A stretch of 64,000 bases of DNA from NCBI RefSeq assembly GCF_002929495.1, contig NZ_PJJJ01000029.1, forward strand, positions 62,001-126,000, given 5' to 3'. Numbering within the stretch: position 1 is the first letter of the stretch; every line of letters begins with the position of its first letter. Positions 44,101 to 53,358 of this stretch are shown here, in pieces. Source of the DNA: Cryobacterium sp. Y82. Lineage in GTDB: Bacteria; Actinomycetota; Actinomycetes; Actinomycetales; Microbacteriaceae. Both the position numbers and the translations under genes were made by a program. The notes under the pieces were generated by a model. It saw only the letters and a list, made by a program, of their open reading frames with translations. It was not told the DNA's origin and did no database searches.

Positions 44101-45416
44101 CGCTGTTCGGCCTCGACGAGACCCGGGTAAGCGAGCTCAGCGCAGGCGTGCGCGGTGGAATGCGGGGCGAGCCCCCCGAGGGGGCCGGCGAGGTATTCGC
44201 CCGCGCGGCCTGGTCGGGCATCGCCGAACCCGGCGACGGTACGGCCGGCCTGCTTGTGGCGAGCCTCGGCGCGAGTGTGGCGCTGACGGCCATCCTCGAA
44301 GCATGGAGCCCGGTGCGCATCGGGGCCCTCGTGCGGGACGTTCTCGCTGATGAGCCGGGAGCCCCGGACGTCGTCTTTGCCACCAATCCCAGCTCCGATC
44401 ACACCGAAGCGGATGCCGACACCAGCGCCGAGCTGGAACAGGCCCTCGACGCGGGACTCCAACGCTGGCGGCCGCGGCTCAATTCGGGTGACGTCATCCG
44501 CGCGCTGCAACAAGCAGCTCGCGTCGACGCCCGGTTACTGCTGGCCACGGACCCCCTCTGGCCCGCGACGATCGATGACCTTGAGCAGCATGCGCCACTG
44601 GCGCTGTGGTGGCGGGGTGTGCCCGGCGCCCTGGCCGCGCTGCCCAACTCGATTGCTTTGGTCGGGGCCAGGGCTGCCACCGGCTACGGCGAGCACATCG
44701 CTATGGAGGCGTCGGCCGGGCTGGTCGACCGTGGTTTTGCCGTGGTGTCCGGTGCCGCCTATGGCATCGACGGGATGGCCCATCGTGCAGCCCTGGCCAG
44801 TGACGGCATGACCGTGGCCTTTCTCGCCGGGGGAGTCGACCGGTTCTATCCGAGTGGCCACGACTCCCTGCTCACCCGCATCGTGGCCGCTGGCGCCGTT
44901 ATCTCCGAGCTGCCCTGCGGTGCTGCCCCCACGAAATGGCGCTTTTTGCAAAGAAACAGATTAATCGCCGCAGCGAGCGCGGCAACGATCGTGTTGGAAG
45001 CGGGCTGGCGGTCGGGCTCGCTCAACACCGCCGGGCACGCGTCGGCGCTGGGCCGCCCGCTCGGCGCCGTGCCCGGGCCGATCACGAGCCCCACCTCGGC
45101 CGGCTGTCATCGCCTCATTCGCGAATTCGCCGCGGTCTGTGTGACCAACCCGACCGAAATGGCCGAACTGGTTGGCGAGCGGTCGATCCAGGTGCCCCTG
45201 GACTTTTCCGACACGGATACCGGCCCGGGCCCGATACCCCGCACGAGCGACCAGGTGCGCGTGTTCGACGCCCTGAGCGCTCGCTCGCCGCGCACGATCG
45301 CCGATCTGTCACGCCGCGCCGGGCTCTCAACTTCGGCCGTGCGCGGCGCCCTCGGCGGTCTCGATCTCGATGGGGCCGCCCAGGAGCGGGAGGCCGGCTG
45401 GGTGCGCCGGCTATAA
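44097..45416 (+). CDS. dprA: DNA processing protein DprA
   Basis: 439 residues, longer than the usual 290-380. The Rossmann-like DprA core starts ALVGARAATGYGEHIAMEAS, with VVSGAAYGIDGMAHRAAL and VAFLAGGVDRFYPSGHDSLL, then VEAGWRSGSLNTAGHA-like text, and ends with a winged-helix region (RTIADLSRRAGLSTSAVRGALG). About 180 N-terminal residues are variable and acidic. DprA loads RecA on incoming single-stranded DNA. With comM it forms the residual competence module common in actinobacteria. Confidence 0.95.
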   Translation: MTLFGLDETRVSELSAGVRGGMRGEPPEGAGEVFARAAWSGIAEPGDGTAGLLVASLGASVALTAILEAWSPVRIGALVRDVLADEPGAPDVVFATNPSSDHTEADADTSAELEQALDAGLQRWRPRLNSGDVIRALQQAARVDARLLLATDPLWPATIDDLEQHAPLALWWRGVPGALAALPNSIALVGARAATGYGEHIAMEASAGLVDRGFAVVSGAAYGIDGMAHRAALASDGMTVAFLAGGVDRFYPSGHDSLLTRIVAAGAVISELPCGAAPTKWRFLQRNRLIAAASAATIVLEAGWRSGSLNTAGHASALGRPLGAVPGPITSPTSAGCHRLIREFAAVCVTNPTEMAELVGERSIQVPLDFSDTDTGPGPIPRTSDQVRVFDALSARSPRTIADLSRRAGLSTSAVRGALGGLDLDGAAQEREAGWVRRL

Positions 45417-45456
45417 ATCACGGAGGTTAGGTCAGTCTCGATCGTGGGTCGCGCGT

Positions 45457-45636
45457 TCAAGGAGTCGGGGTGTGGGCGCACGGCGACGGGGGTAACGGGC
45501 CGGCCGAGAGTGCGGCGAGGGTGTCGGCGTCGACACGGGGGCCGATCGGGCGAGACGGTAGTGACGCAAGCCAGGCATGGGTGTGCAGCAGTGCACGGTC
45601 AAGGGCCTCGGTATAGGCGTCCGGCTGGGCAGACAT
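45457..45636 (-). pseudogene. N-terminal remnant of a PLP-dependent decarboxylase
   Basis: 59 residues from the ATG at 45636. HTHAWLASLPSRPIGPRVDA followed by DTLAALSAGPLP resembles the N-terminus of aromatic amino acid/histidine-type PLP-dependent decarboxylases, in which a WLxSLPxRPVxP pattern precedes the catalytic domain. The frame ends after a Pro-rich stretch and no catalytic Lys domain follows in any frame before dprA. It looks like a truncated leftover. Assignment is from memory of the family and is moderate. Confidence 0.5.
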
Positions 45637-45757
45637 GGCGCCATGATAGCCCGCCGGTCTGCCCTTGTCGCCGGTGAGCGATGGGGCTACTGTGACCCGC
45701 AGTATCGGCGACTGCCCTACCCCTTCGATTAATCTAATTTCCGGAGAAGTGGATGCC

Positions 45758-47107
45758 ATGAGCGCACCAGTATCAGGCCAACGCAGAAGCCTCGGCTTCG
45801 CACTCTCCGTTCTCACCGGCGGAGCGTTTGTCCTGACCGCAGCGCCAGCGGCGCTCGCGGCCCCCGAGACGAGTGCGCTGGGCGCTGCGAACGTGAGTCA
45901 GCCTGCAGCGATTGAACGAAATGCGGTTCAGTCCACCGCGCGCACATTCACCGCAACCCCGGTTCCGACTATTACAGGCGTGCCACAGGCGGGCCGGCGA
46001 CTGACGGCAGTGCCGGGTACCTGGAAACCGGTGCCGGTGGTGCTGTCCTACCGCTGGGCGGTGAATGGTGTGTCGGTATACGGTATCCGGTGCCACGTTC
46101 GCCACTTTCACACCCTCGAACACCCAAGTGGGAAAGCGCGTGACCGTGACAGTGACCGGCACGAAAGCCGGGTATAAAACGGTTTCGAAGACGAGCGCGC
46201 CGACCGGGCTGGTAAAGCCCGCCACCATTGCTGTCGGTACCAATCCCCGTGACCTGGTCGTGACCGCCGATGGTCGCTGGGCGTACGTCGCCAATTCCGG
46301 TTCGCGAACTGTGTCCGTGATCGCCGTCACGACCGGAAAAGTCGTCGCGACCATTCCGCTGGGCGGCACCCCACTCGCGCTGGCGGTGTCGGCCAACCAG
46401 AAACAGGTGTTCGTGAGCACCTGCAGCGATAAAAAGATCTATGCGCTGAACATCGCCTCCAACACGGTCGCCTACTCCTTCAGTGCTGGCGCTTGCGGTG
46501 ATCTCGTAGCCACTCCTGACGGCAAGTCCCTTTACATCGGTGGTTCACCCACCCTGTTCGACATCACAGTGGCCACGATTGTGACGCGTTCCCTCGCCGA
46601 ACCGATCTTCACCGGTGCCCCGGTGGGTGCACTCACTCCCAGCACCGACCGCAAGAAGGTCTATCTGAGCAATGGCGACGACTATGGTGTGCTCATTATC
46701 GACACTGCGGCTCCTCAGGGGCCAATTAATCGGTTCAACACCTCGCACCCGCCGATTGCATCGGTACCGTCGCCCGATGGCACTACGGTCTCCGCCAGCC
46801 TCGGACGAGACCTGATCACCGGGCCGTCCAACGCCGTCGAGGTCATCGACACTGCAACGAACCGGGTACGGGCCAGTATCGCCATCAATGCACCTGGTGC
46901 CCTGGCGGTCAACCCTGACGGGTCGAAGCTCTACGTAGTGTCCACGGAGAATAACACCGTCGTGACGGTCAGTACGGTTACCAACCGGGTACTCAGTCGA
47001 ATAACGGTCGGGTTGCCCCGTCGAGTCTCGCCGTCACGCCGGACGGCAGCAAAGTGGGTATTACCAATTCCAACGACGGCACGGTGTCGGTGCTCTCGGT
47101 GTTCTGA
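45758..47107 (+). pseudogene. Secreted YVTN-type beta-propeller protein with two frameshifts
   Basis: A secreted protein gene: signal peptide (GGAFVLTAAPAALAAP), an Ig-like TPVPTITGVPQAGRRLTAVPG repeat, then a propeller with YVANSGSRTVSVI repeats. The reading frame is broken twice. At 46074-46087 an extra CGGTA(T/C) copy (7 bases) shifts +1 inside VNGVSV; at about 47012 the frame shifts back and the C-terminus SSLAVTPDGSKVGITNSNDG follows in the original frame, ending at 47107. The net shift is zero but 930 bases are out of frame. Either it is decayed or the sequence has errors. Confidence 0.75.
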
Positions 47108-47270
47108 GCCGGTTTGCGATGGCCTTAGCCCGGCCGTTCCCCTCGTCGAGTCAATCGTCGGGGGGAACGGCCCAATCACGGGTGGGGTCAGAGCGGTCCG
47201 TCTTCTGGCGCCTACACGAAACGGGTGTCAGCGGGTGCCCGTAGTCTGGAAACCCGACGAGAGGTGATCC

Positions 47271-48185
47271 ATGGCAGCCGTGCAGCTGGGCCAGTACGCG
47301 CCCGCCGAGCAGATTTTGGTGCACCTGAGTGACACCCATTTTCTAGCGGATGGCGCGGCGCTCTACGGTTCCATCGACACCGACTACACCGTGCATCGCG
47401 CCTTCGAGCAGCTGCACCGCTCGGGTATCCGTCCCGACGCCCTCATTCTCACCGGCGATGTGGCCGATCGGGGCGAAGCGGATGCCTATCGCCGCATTCG
47501 CGGCATCGTCGAAACCGCCGCCGCCCGCTGGGAGGCCAAGATCATCTGGGTAATGGGCAACCACGACCAGCGCGAACCGTTCCGGACCGAGCTGCTCCGC
47601 GAAGCCGCTGCTCACGACCCCGCGCACCAGCACCCCGTCGACCATGTGTATGACCTCGACGGACTGCGCATCATCGCCCTCGACTCGAGCGTTCCCGGCT
47701 ATCACCACGGTGAAGTCACCGACGAGCAACTGAGCTGGCTGGCCGAGCTGCTCACTCACCCGGGCCGCCGCGGGTCCATTCTGGCACTGCACCACCCACC
47801 GATTCCCACACCGTTGCCGCTGATGAGTGTGCTCGAGCTGCAGAACCAGCCGCGACTGGCGGCCGTTCTGGCCGGCAGTGATGTGCGGGCAATTCTCGCC
47901 GGGCACCTGCACTATTCCACTCAGGGCGTATTTGCCGGTATCCCCGTGTCGGTGGCAGCGGCTACCTGTTACTCAATGGATTTAAGCGCCCCCGACCGTG
48001 AGCTGACCGGGGTGAAGGGCGGTCAGACGCTGAACCTTGTGCACGTCTACGCCGATCAGATCACGCATTCGCAACTGCCGATCGGCGATTACGCCGCGGT
48101 GACGCAGTTTTCCGCCGACTACGTCGATGAGCTGGCCGCCCTCTCGCCCGAAGACCGCCAGCAGTCCTTTTCGCGGCAGTCATGA
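47271..48185 (+). CDS. Metallophosphoesterase, CpdA-like
   Basis: 304 residues. The metal motifs are complete: DTHF (LVHLSDTHF), GDVADRG, GNHDQRE, ALHHPPIP and GHLHYS. It probably hydrolyses a cyclic nucleotide such as cAMP, as do CpdA homologues of actinobacteria (Rv0805), but other phosphodiesters are possible. Ribosome site GAGGTG lies five bases before ATG. The C-terminal extension of about 50 residues, conserved in CpdA, has a GVKGGQTLNLVHVY stretch. It is alone between the pseudogenes and xerC. Confidence 0.9.
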   Translation: MAAVQLGQYAPAEQILVHLSDTHFLADGAALYGSIDTDYTVHRAFEQLHRSGIRPDALILTGDVADRGEADAYRRIRGIVETAAARWEAKIIWVMGNHDQREPFRTELLREAAAHDPAHQHPVDHVYDLDGLRIIALDSSVPGYHHGEVTDEQLSWLAELLTHPGRRGSILALHHPPIPTPLPLMSVLELQNQPRLAAVLAGSDVRAILAGHLHYSTQGVFAGIPVSVAAATCYSMDLSAPDRELTGVKGGQTLNLVHVYADQITHSQLPIGDYAAVTQFSADYVDELAALSPEDRQQSFSRQS

Positions 48186-48225
48186 CGGCGGCAGCGCGAA
48201 CTCATGAGATCGAGCAACTAAACCC

Positions 48226-49215
48226 ATGCGCGTGATCGACGACATCGACGAGTTTCTGCGCTACCTCAGCGCCGAGCGTGGCTACTCAGCGCATACGGTA
48301 CGTGCCTATCGCACCGACCTGAACCAACTGGCTGCGTTTGCTGGCGACCGGGGCGTGACGGCATCCGCTGAATTGAGCCTTGAGCTCCTGCGGGAATGGC
48401 TCTGGGTCGCAACTCAGGCTGGCCTGGCCCGGGCCACGCTGGCCCGCCGGTCGGCGTCGGCTCGCAGCTTCACTGCCTGGCTCGCGCGCAGTCACGACGA
48501 CAGCACAGACCCGGCGGCCCGCCTGCGCTCGCCGAAACCCGGTCGAACGTTGCCACGCGTGATCGCCCAGACCCAGATGAGCGAACTGCTCGAACTGCTG
48601 GCGGCCCGCGCCGCCGGAGGAGAGGCACTCGCCCTGCGTGATCTCAGCATCGTCGAGCTGCTCTACGCTTCGGCGCTGCGAGTCTCGGAGCTCGTCGGCC
48701 TCGATCTCGCCGACGTGGACCTGGAACGGTTGACCGTGCGGGTCACCGGCAAGGGGGCGAAGGAACGCGTGGTTCCGTTCGGCGTTCCGGCGAAGCGCGC
48801 CCTCGTCGGCTACCTGCGTCAGGGGCGGAACGTACTCGCCGCGGTGTCGGCAGACGTCGTGCAGACCGGGCCAACGACAAAAGCTCGATCAAACGCCGGG
48901 GCGCCCGCCGCCGCACCCATCAGCAACGCGTTAAATGCCACAGCGCTGTTCCTCGGCCGCCGAGGCCAGCGCCTCGGCGTGCGCGGCGTCTATCGCCTCG
49001 TAGCCGCGCTGCTGGCCGCGGTCCCCGGCACCGGTCCGGCCGGACCGCACGCCCTGCGCCACACTGCTGCCACCCATTTGCTCGACGGGGGAGCCGACCT
49101 GCGCGCCGTGCAGGAACTTCTTGGGCATGTCAGTCTCGGTACTACCCAGATCTATACCCATGTATCGGCGGAACGCCTCAAAGCCAGCTATGGACTCGCC
49201 CACCCTCGCGCCTAA
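48226..49215 (+). CDS. xerC: Tyrosine recombinase XerC
   Basis: 329 residues. N-terminal SAM-like domain (LSAERGYSAHTVRAYRTDLN), then catalytic residues R152, K176, H275, R278, H301 and Y310 (LRVSELVGLDL; HALRHTAATHLL; LGHVSLGTTQIYTHVS). It resolves chromosome dimers at dif with XerD. Between K176 and H275 there is a 34-residue insertion at about 205-238, Ala/Thr/Pro-rich, not seen in typical XerC. Located upstream of rpsB as in other actinobacteria. Confidence 0.93.
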   Translation: MRVIDDIDEFLRYLSAERGYSAHTVRAYRTDLNQLAAFAGDRGVTASAELSLELLREWLWVATQAGLARATLARRSASARSFTAWLARSHDDSTDPAARLRSPKPGRTLPRVIAQTQMSELLELLAARAAGGEALALRDLSIVELLYASALRVSELVGLDLADVDLERLTVRVTGKGAKERVVPFGVPAKRALVGYLRQGRNVLAAVSADVVQTGPTTKARSNAGAPAAAPISNALNATALFLGRRGQRLGVRGVYRLVAALLAAVPGTGPAGPHALRHTAATHLLDGGADLRAVQELLGHVSLGTTQIYTHVSAERLKASYGLAHPRA

Positions 49216-49259
49216 CCCGGCCGAGGAAGAAATCGTTTCGTGCAGACGTCACGGCCCCA

Positions 49260-49790
49260 TCACGGCACGGACGGCAACAAAATCGCGCGCGGCACGGTTC
49301 CGAGAAAGAGGAGGGGCGACACGTACAGTCCGTGCAGTCGCACACCGAAGTGCAGACAGCCGGGAGGGCAATGACCGCCGCTCGCCACTGTCCCGATCAC
49401 CTGTCCGGCGCGCACGCGGTCTCCCGCCGCGACAGTGGCGATCACGGGCTCGACCGTCGAAATTAGATCTCCCGGCTGGGTGATCGACAGCACAGGCCGG
49501 TCAACGACACGACCTGCAAACGATACGACGCCGTCGTGCGGCGCAAACACCGCGTCATTCGCCAGCGCGGCCAGGTCGATGCCGCGATGACCGCCCGTAT
49601 ATTGCGACTCCGGCGCTTCGAACGCCCGGGTCACCCGGTGCGGCGATGCGACCGGCCATACCCAGGCAGCTGCCCCGGTACGGGCTGAAACCGCCCTCCG
49701 TTCCAACGCGGCACCCGACGACTGTCCAGCGCCCACACCCACGATCACAATGATGAGAGCGGATGCAGCGAGTGCGCGTAGGGTCTGCAT
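49260..49790 (-). CDS. M23 family peptidase (LytM-like)
   Basis: 176 residues from the ATG at 49790. An N-terminal hydrophobic segment (ALAASALIIVIVGVGAG) acts as signal anchor or signal peptide. The peptidase core is FEAPESQYTGGHRGIDLA with H and D metal ligands, then a beta-sheet part and the terminal LHFGVRLHG with the catalytic His. It would cleave peptidoglycan cross-bridges outside the cell, but many such proteins are inactive; the HxxxD and HxH ligands look present here. It runs opposite to rpsB. Confidence 0.88.
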   Translation of the reverse strand: MQTLRALAASALIIVIVGVGAGQSSGAALERRAVSARTGAAAWVWPVASPHRVTRAFEAPESQYTGGHRGIDLAALANDAVFAPHDGVVSFAGRVVDRPVLSITQPGDLISTVEPVIATVAAGDRVRAGQVIGTVASGGHCPPGCLHFGVRLHGLYVSPLLFLGTVPRAILLPSVP

Positions 49791-50100
49791 GCCCCTACCC
49801 TGCCGCTCGGCACCGACCTTGCCCGGGCATAGGGCGCATCCGTGCAGGTATCCATCGATACCGGACCTGTGCAGGAGGCGGTCGCAGTAGTGCGCCCGCG
49901 GTGATACGCTATCCCCAGCAGCGCTTTGTGCGCTGACTACGCGTGCCCATTTGGCCGCCATGTCCAATCGGTCCCGTCTCCCGCGAAACTTGCGTGAACA
50001 GGTCGGACGTGTGCCGGGCACCAGGAGTAGCGATCGACCGATCGTTACACAAACCGATTGGTGTGGCTTTCGAGCCCGCATCAGAACAGGAGTACGGCAC
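49791..50100 (+). promoter_or_regulatory. Upstream region and leader of rpsB
   Basis: Non-coding. It holds a small inverted repeat GGTATC-CATC-GATACC (49847-49862), an extended -10-like TGATACGCT (49902-49910) and a hairpin CAGCGC-TTTGT-GCGCTG (49919-49935) right after it, which would be near the 5' end of a 180-base leader. No convincing -35. A further weak hairpin around AAACCGATTGGT lies near 50050. Autoregulation by S2 is common but no known S2 leader was recognised. Confidence 0.35.
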
Positions 50101-51039
50101 ATGGCCGTCGTAACCATCCGCCAGCTGCTCGACAGCGGCGTGCACTTCGGGCACCAGACCCGCCGTTGGAACCCGAAGATGAAGCGCTTCATCTTCACCG
50201 AGCGTTCCGGCATCTACATCATCGACCTGCAGCAGTCGCTCGGGTTTGTTGACAAGGCTTATGACTTCGTCAAGGAGACGGTCGCCCACGGCGGCACCAT
50301 CCTCTTCGTCGGCACCAAGAAGCAGGCCCAGGAATCCATCTCAGAGCAGGCGCAGCGCGTCGGCCAGCCCTACGTCAACCAGCGCTGGCTCGGTGGACTT
50401 CTCACCAACTTCCAGACCGTCTCCAAGCGCCTGGCCCGCATGAAAGAGCTCGAAGAGCTCGACTTCGACGACACCGCCAAGAGCGGTTTCACGAAGAAGG
50501 AAATGCTCATCAAGAAGCGCGAGCTCGTCAAGCTGCACAAGAGCCTTGGCGGAATCCGCAACCTCACGAAGACCCCGTCTGCGCTGTGGGTCGTTGACAC
50601 CAACAAGGAGCACCTCGCCATTGACGAGGCGCGCAAGCTCGGAATCCCCGTCATCGCCATCCTCGATACCAACTGCGACCCCGACGACGTGCAGTACCCG
50701 ATCCCGGGCAACGACGACGCCATCCGCTCCGTTGGCCTGTTGACCCGCATCATCGCGGACGCCGCAGCCGAGGGCCTCATCCAGCGCCACGCCAAGCCGG
50801 AGGCTGAAGTTGAGCCCCTCGCCGCGTGGGAAGCTGAATTGCTCCAGGCCTCCGACGCCGAGACCACCCCAGCGCAGTCTTCCGCCGAAACCGAGAAGGT
50901 TGCCGACGCTACCGTCGCAGCTGACGAGGCCGTCGTTGCAGAGCCCACCATCGCCGACGCTGTCGCCGACAGCGACGTAGCAGCCGTACTGGCTGCCGTC
51001 GCTGACGAGCCCACCATTGTCGCCGAAGAGACCAAGTAA
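50101..51039 (+). CDS. rpsB: 30S ribosomal protein S2
   Basis: 312 residues from the ATG at 50101, with GGAG nine bases before it. The first 235 or so residues are standard S2 ([40 protein letters not shown]). The last about 60 residues form an acidic Ala/Glu/Asp/Thr tail ([20 protein letters not shown] and onward). The tail is usual in some actinobacteria and is not needed for S2 in other bacteria. First gene of rpsB-tsf. Confidence 0.97.
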   Translation: MAVVTIRQLLDSGVHFGHQTRRWNPKMKRFIFTERSGIYIIDLQQSLGFVDKAYDFVKETVAHGGTILFVGTKKQAQESISEQAQRVGQPYVNQRWLGGLLTNFQTVSKRLARMKELEELDFDDTAKSGFTKKEMLIKKRELVKLHKSLGGIRNLTKTPSALWVVDTNKEHLAIDEARKLGIPVIAILDTNCDPDDVQYPIPGNDDAIRSVGLLTRIIADAAAEGLIQRHAKPEAEVEPLAAWEAELLQASDAETTPAQSSAETEKVADATVAADEAVVAEPTIADAVADSDVAAVLAAVADEPTIVAEETK

Positions 51040-51049
51040 GGAACCCGGT

Positions 51050-51877
51050 ATGGCAAACTTCACACTCGAAAACGTCAAGGCTCTTCGCGAGAACCTCGGC
51101 ACGGGAATGGTCGACACCAAGAATGCCCTCGTTGAAGCCGACGGCGACATGGACAAGGCCATCGAGATCCTGCGTCTCAAGGGTGCCAAGGGCAACGCCA
51201 AGCGCGCTGACCGTTCCACCTCTGAGGGACTCGTCGCTGCCAAGGAAATCGGCACGACCGCGTACATGATCGAACTGGCCTGCGAGACCGACTTCGTTGC
51301 CAAGGGCGACAAGTTCGTCGTTCTAGCCGATAAGGTTCTCGACGCAATCGCCGCCGCTGGCGCGACCACGGTTGAGGCCGGTCTGGCCGCCACGGCTGGT
51401 AGCCAGACCGTCGCCGAGCTCATTGATGGCGAAGCGGCAATCATCGGCGAGAAGTTCGAACTTCGCCGTGTTGCCGCCGTCACCGGCGAGTTGTTCTCGA
51501 TCTACCTGCACAAGACCAGCAAAGACCTACCCCCGCAGGTCGGCGTTGTTCTCGGCTTCTCCGGTTCCGACGTTGAAACCGCGCGCAGCGTGGCCCAGCA
51601 CATTTCGTTCGCTAACCCCGAGTACCTCGCGGCGAGCGATGTTCCGGCTGACCTCGTGGAGACCGAGCGCAAGATCGTCACGGAGATCTCCAAGAACGAG
51701 GGCAAGCCGGAAGCGGCACTGCCCAAGATCGTTGAGGGACGCGTCAAGGCGTACCTCAAGCAGGTCGCCCTGCTCGAACAGGACTACGCCAAGGACAACA
51801 AGTTGTCCGTCGCCAAGGTTTTGGATGATGCAAAACTGACCGTGTCGGGCTTCGCCCGGTTCAAGGTCGGCGCCTAA
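51050..51877 (+). CDS. tsf: Elongation factor Ts
   Basis: 275 residues. MANFTLENVKALRENLGTGM start, TDFVAKGD near 95, then two core domains. It regenerates EF-Tu GTP. The ATG at 51050 has GGAA eight bases upstream. A classical terminator follows. Confidence 0.97.
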   Translation: MANFTLENVKALRENLGTGMVDTKNALVEADGDMDKAIEILRLKGAKGNAKRADRSTSEGLVAAKEIGTTAYMIELACETDFVAKGDKFVVLADKVLDAIAAAGATTVEAGLAATAGSQTVAELIDGEAAIIGEKFELRRVAAVTGELFSIYLHKTSKDLPPQVGVVLGFSGSDVETARSVAQHISFANPEYLAASDVPADLVETERKIVTEISKNEGKPEAALPKIVEGRVKAYLKQVALLEQDYAKDNKLSVAKVLDDAKLTVSGFARFKVGA

Positions 51878-51886
51878 CACAAAATG

Positions 51887-51925
51887 ACGGAGGCCGGATT
51901 GCGAAAGCGATCCGGCCTCCGTTTT
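51887..51925 (+). terminator. Rho-independent terminator after tsf
   Basis: A 13-base stem (51887-51899 with 51910-51922), ten-base loop, then TTT. The upstream A-run makes it usable in both directions. Confidence 0.85.
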
Positions 51926-51997
51926 GTGTGCTCCGTGTGGGTACACGCCCGCACTTGGTAGTTTGGTTTCACCCCCTCTCGGAAGGCCCCGCACGAC

Positions 51998-52762
51998 ATG
52001 ACTGACACGGCCAGCACGCCCACGCCCCACACCAGCCCACTAAATCCCAGCGCGGTCGTCAAGAAGCGACGGGTGCTCCTTAAACTGTCCGGTGAAGCCT
52101 TCGGTGGCGGCGCCGTAGGTGTGAATCCCGATGTCGTCAGCTCGCTGGCCCGGGAGATCGCCGAGGGCGCCAAGCAGGTCGAAGTGGCCATCGTCGTCGG
52201 CGGTGGCAACTTCTTTCGAGGCGCCGAGCTTTCCCAGCGCGGCATGGACCGCGGACGCGCCGACTACATGGGCATGCTCGGCACAGTCATGAACGCCCTC
52301 GCCCTGCAGGACTTTCTGGAACAGGCTGGGGCAGAAACCCGCGTGCAGTCTGCCATCTCAATGACCCAGGTTGCCGAGCTGTACATTCCGCGGCGTGCCG
52401 AACGTCACTTGGAGAAGGGTCGCGTCGTCATTTTCGGCGCCGGCGCCGGACTGCCCTACTTTTCCACCGACACCGTTGCCGCGCAGCGCGCCCTCGAAAT
52501 CGACGCCGACGTTGTGCTCGTGGCCAAGAACGGCGTGGACGGCGTCTATTCCGACGACCCCCGAACGAATCCCGACGCCCAGAAAATCCACCACATCACT
52601 TATCTGGAGGCCCTGCAGCGCGGCCTCAAAGTGGTCGACTCCACCGCGTTCAGCCTGTGCATGGACAACCACATGCCCATGCAGGTCTTCGGTATGGCAC
52701 CAGAAGGCAACGTCACCGCAGCTATCCTGGGCACCGATCTGGGCACTCGCGTCTCCAACTAG
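51998..52762 (+). CDS. pyrH: UMP kinase
   Basis: 254 residues with a 22-residue N-terminal extension before [38 protein letters not shown] and [12 protein letters not shown] are family motifs. It phosphorylates UMP to UDP and is typically regulated by GTP and UTP. GGAAGG lies about 11 bases before the ATG. It precedes frr and cdsA. Confidence 0.96.
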   Translation: MTDTASTPTPHTSPLNPSAVVKKRRVLLKLSGEAFGGGAVGVNPDVVSSLAREIAEGAKQVEVAIVVGGGNFFRGAELSQRGMDRGRADYMGMLGTVMNALALQDFLEQAGAETRVQSAISMTQVAELYIPRRAERHLEKGRVVIFGAGAGLPYFSTDTVAAQRALEIDADVVLVAKNGVDGVYSDDPRTNPDAQKIHHITYLEALQRGLKVVDSTAFSLCMDNHMPMQVFGMAPEGNVTAAILGTDLGTRVSN

Positions 52763-52792
52763 AATTGTTCCACCACCAATAAAGGAGTCACC

Positions 52793-53347
52793 GTGATCGC
52801 GGATGTTCTTTCCGACGCCACTGCGCGCATGAACCGGGCCCTCGAGGCCGCCAAAGACGATTTTGGCACCGTGCGGACCGGGCGCGCCAACCCGCAAATG
52901 TTCGCGAAAATTCTGGTGAGCTACTACGGCACACTGACCCCGCTGGAACAACTCGCATCCCTGCAAAACCAGGAAGCGCGCACAATGTTGATCGGTCCCT
53001 ACGATAAGCAAGCGCTGCGCGACATTGAGATCGCCATCCGCGACACTCCGAATCTGGGCGCCAACGTCGGCAACGACGGCACCACTATCCGGGCCACGCT
53101 GCCCGAACTCACCACGGAACGCCGCAAGGAATTTGTGAAGATCGTCAAGGCCAAGGCGGAGGATGCCCGCATTTCAGTGCGCAACATTCGCCGCAAGGCC
53201 AAGGACGAGCTCGATGCGCTCAAGAGCGAGGTCGGCGACGACGAGGTCGGTCGCGCCGAGAAAGAGCTCGAGCTGATCACCAAAAACCACGTGGACGGCA
53301 TCGACGACGCGTTCAAGCGCAAGGAAGCCGAACTCCTCGAGATCTAG
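52793..53347 (+). CDS. frr: Ribosome recycling factor
   Basis: 184 residues. The three-helix bundle parts are [20 protein letters not shown] and [20 protein letters not shown]. It splits terminated ribosomes with EF-G. The GTG start has AAAGGAG five bases before it. TAGAAT, partly the pyrH stop, is about 30 bases upstream and may add a promoter. Confidence 0.97.
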   Translation: MIADVLSDATARMNRALEAAKDDFGTVRTGRANPQMFAKILVSYYGTLTPLEQLASLQNQEARTMLIGPYDKQALRDIEIAIRDTPNLGANVGNDGTTIRATLPELTTERRKEFVKIVKAKAEDARISVRNIRRKAKDELDALKSEVGDDEVGRAEKELELITKNHVDGIDDAFKRKEAELLEI

Positions 53348-53358
53348 GAAGCGTTTAG

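Noticed and set aside
46074..47012. Programmed ribosomal frameshift in the propeller gene
   Set aside because: The first site is an inserted 7-base copy rather than a slippery heptamer, no stimulatory structure is seen, and two opposite shifts would be needed.
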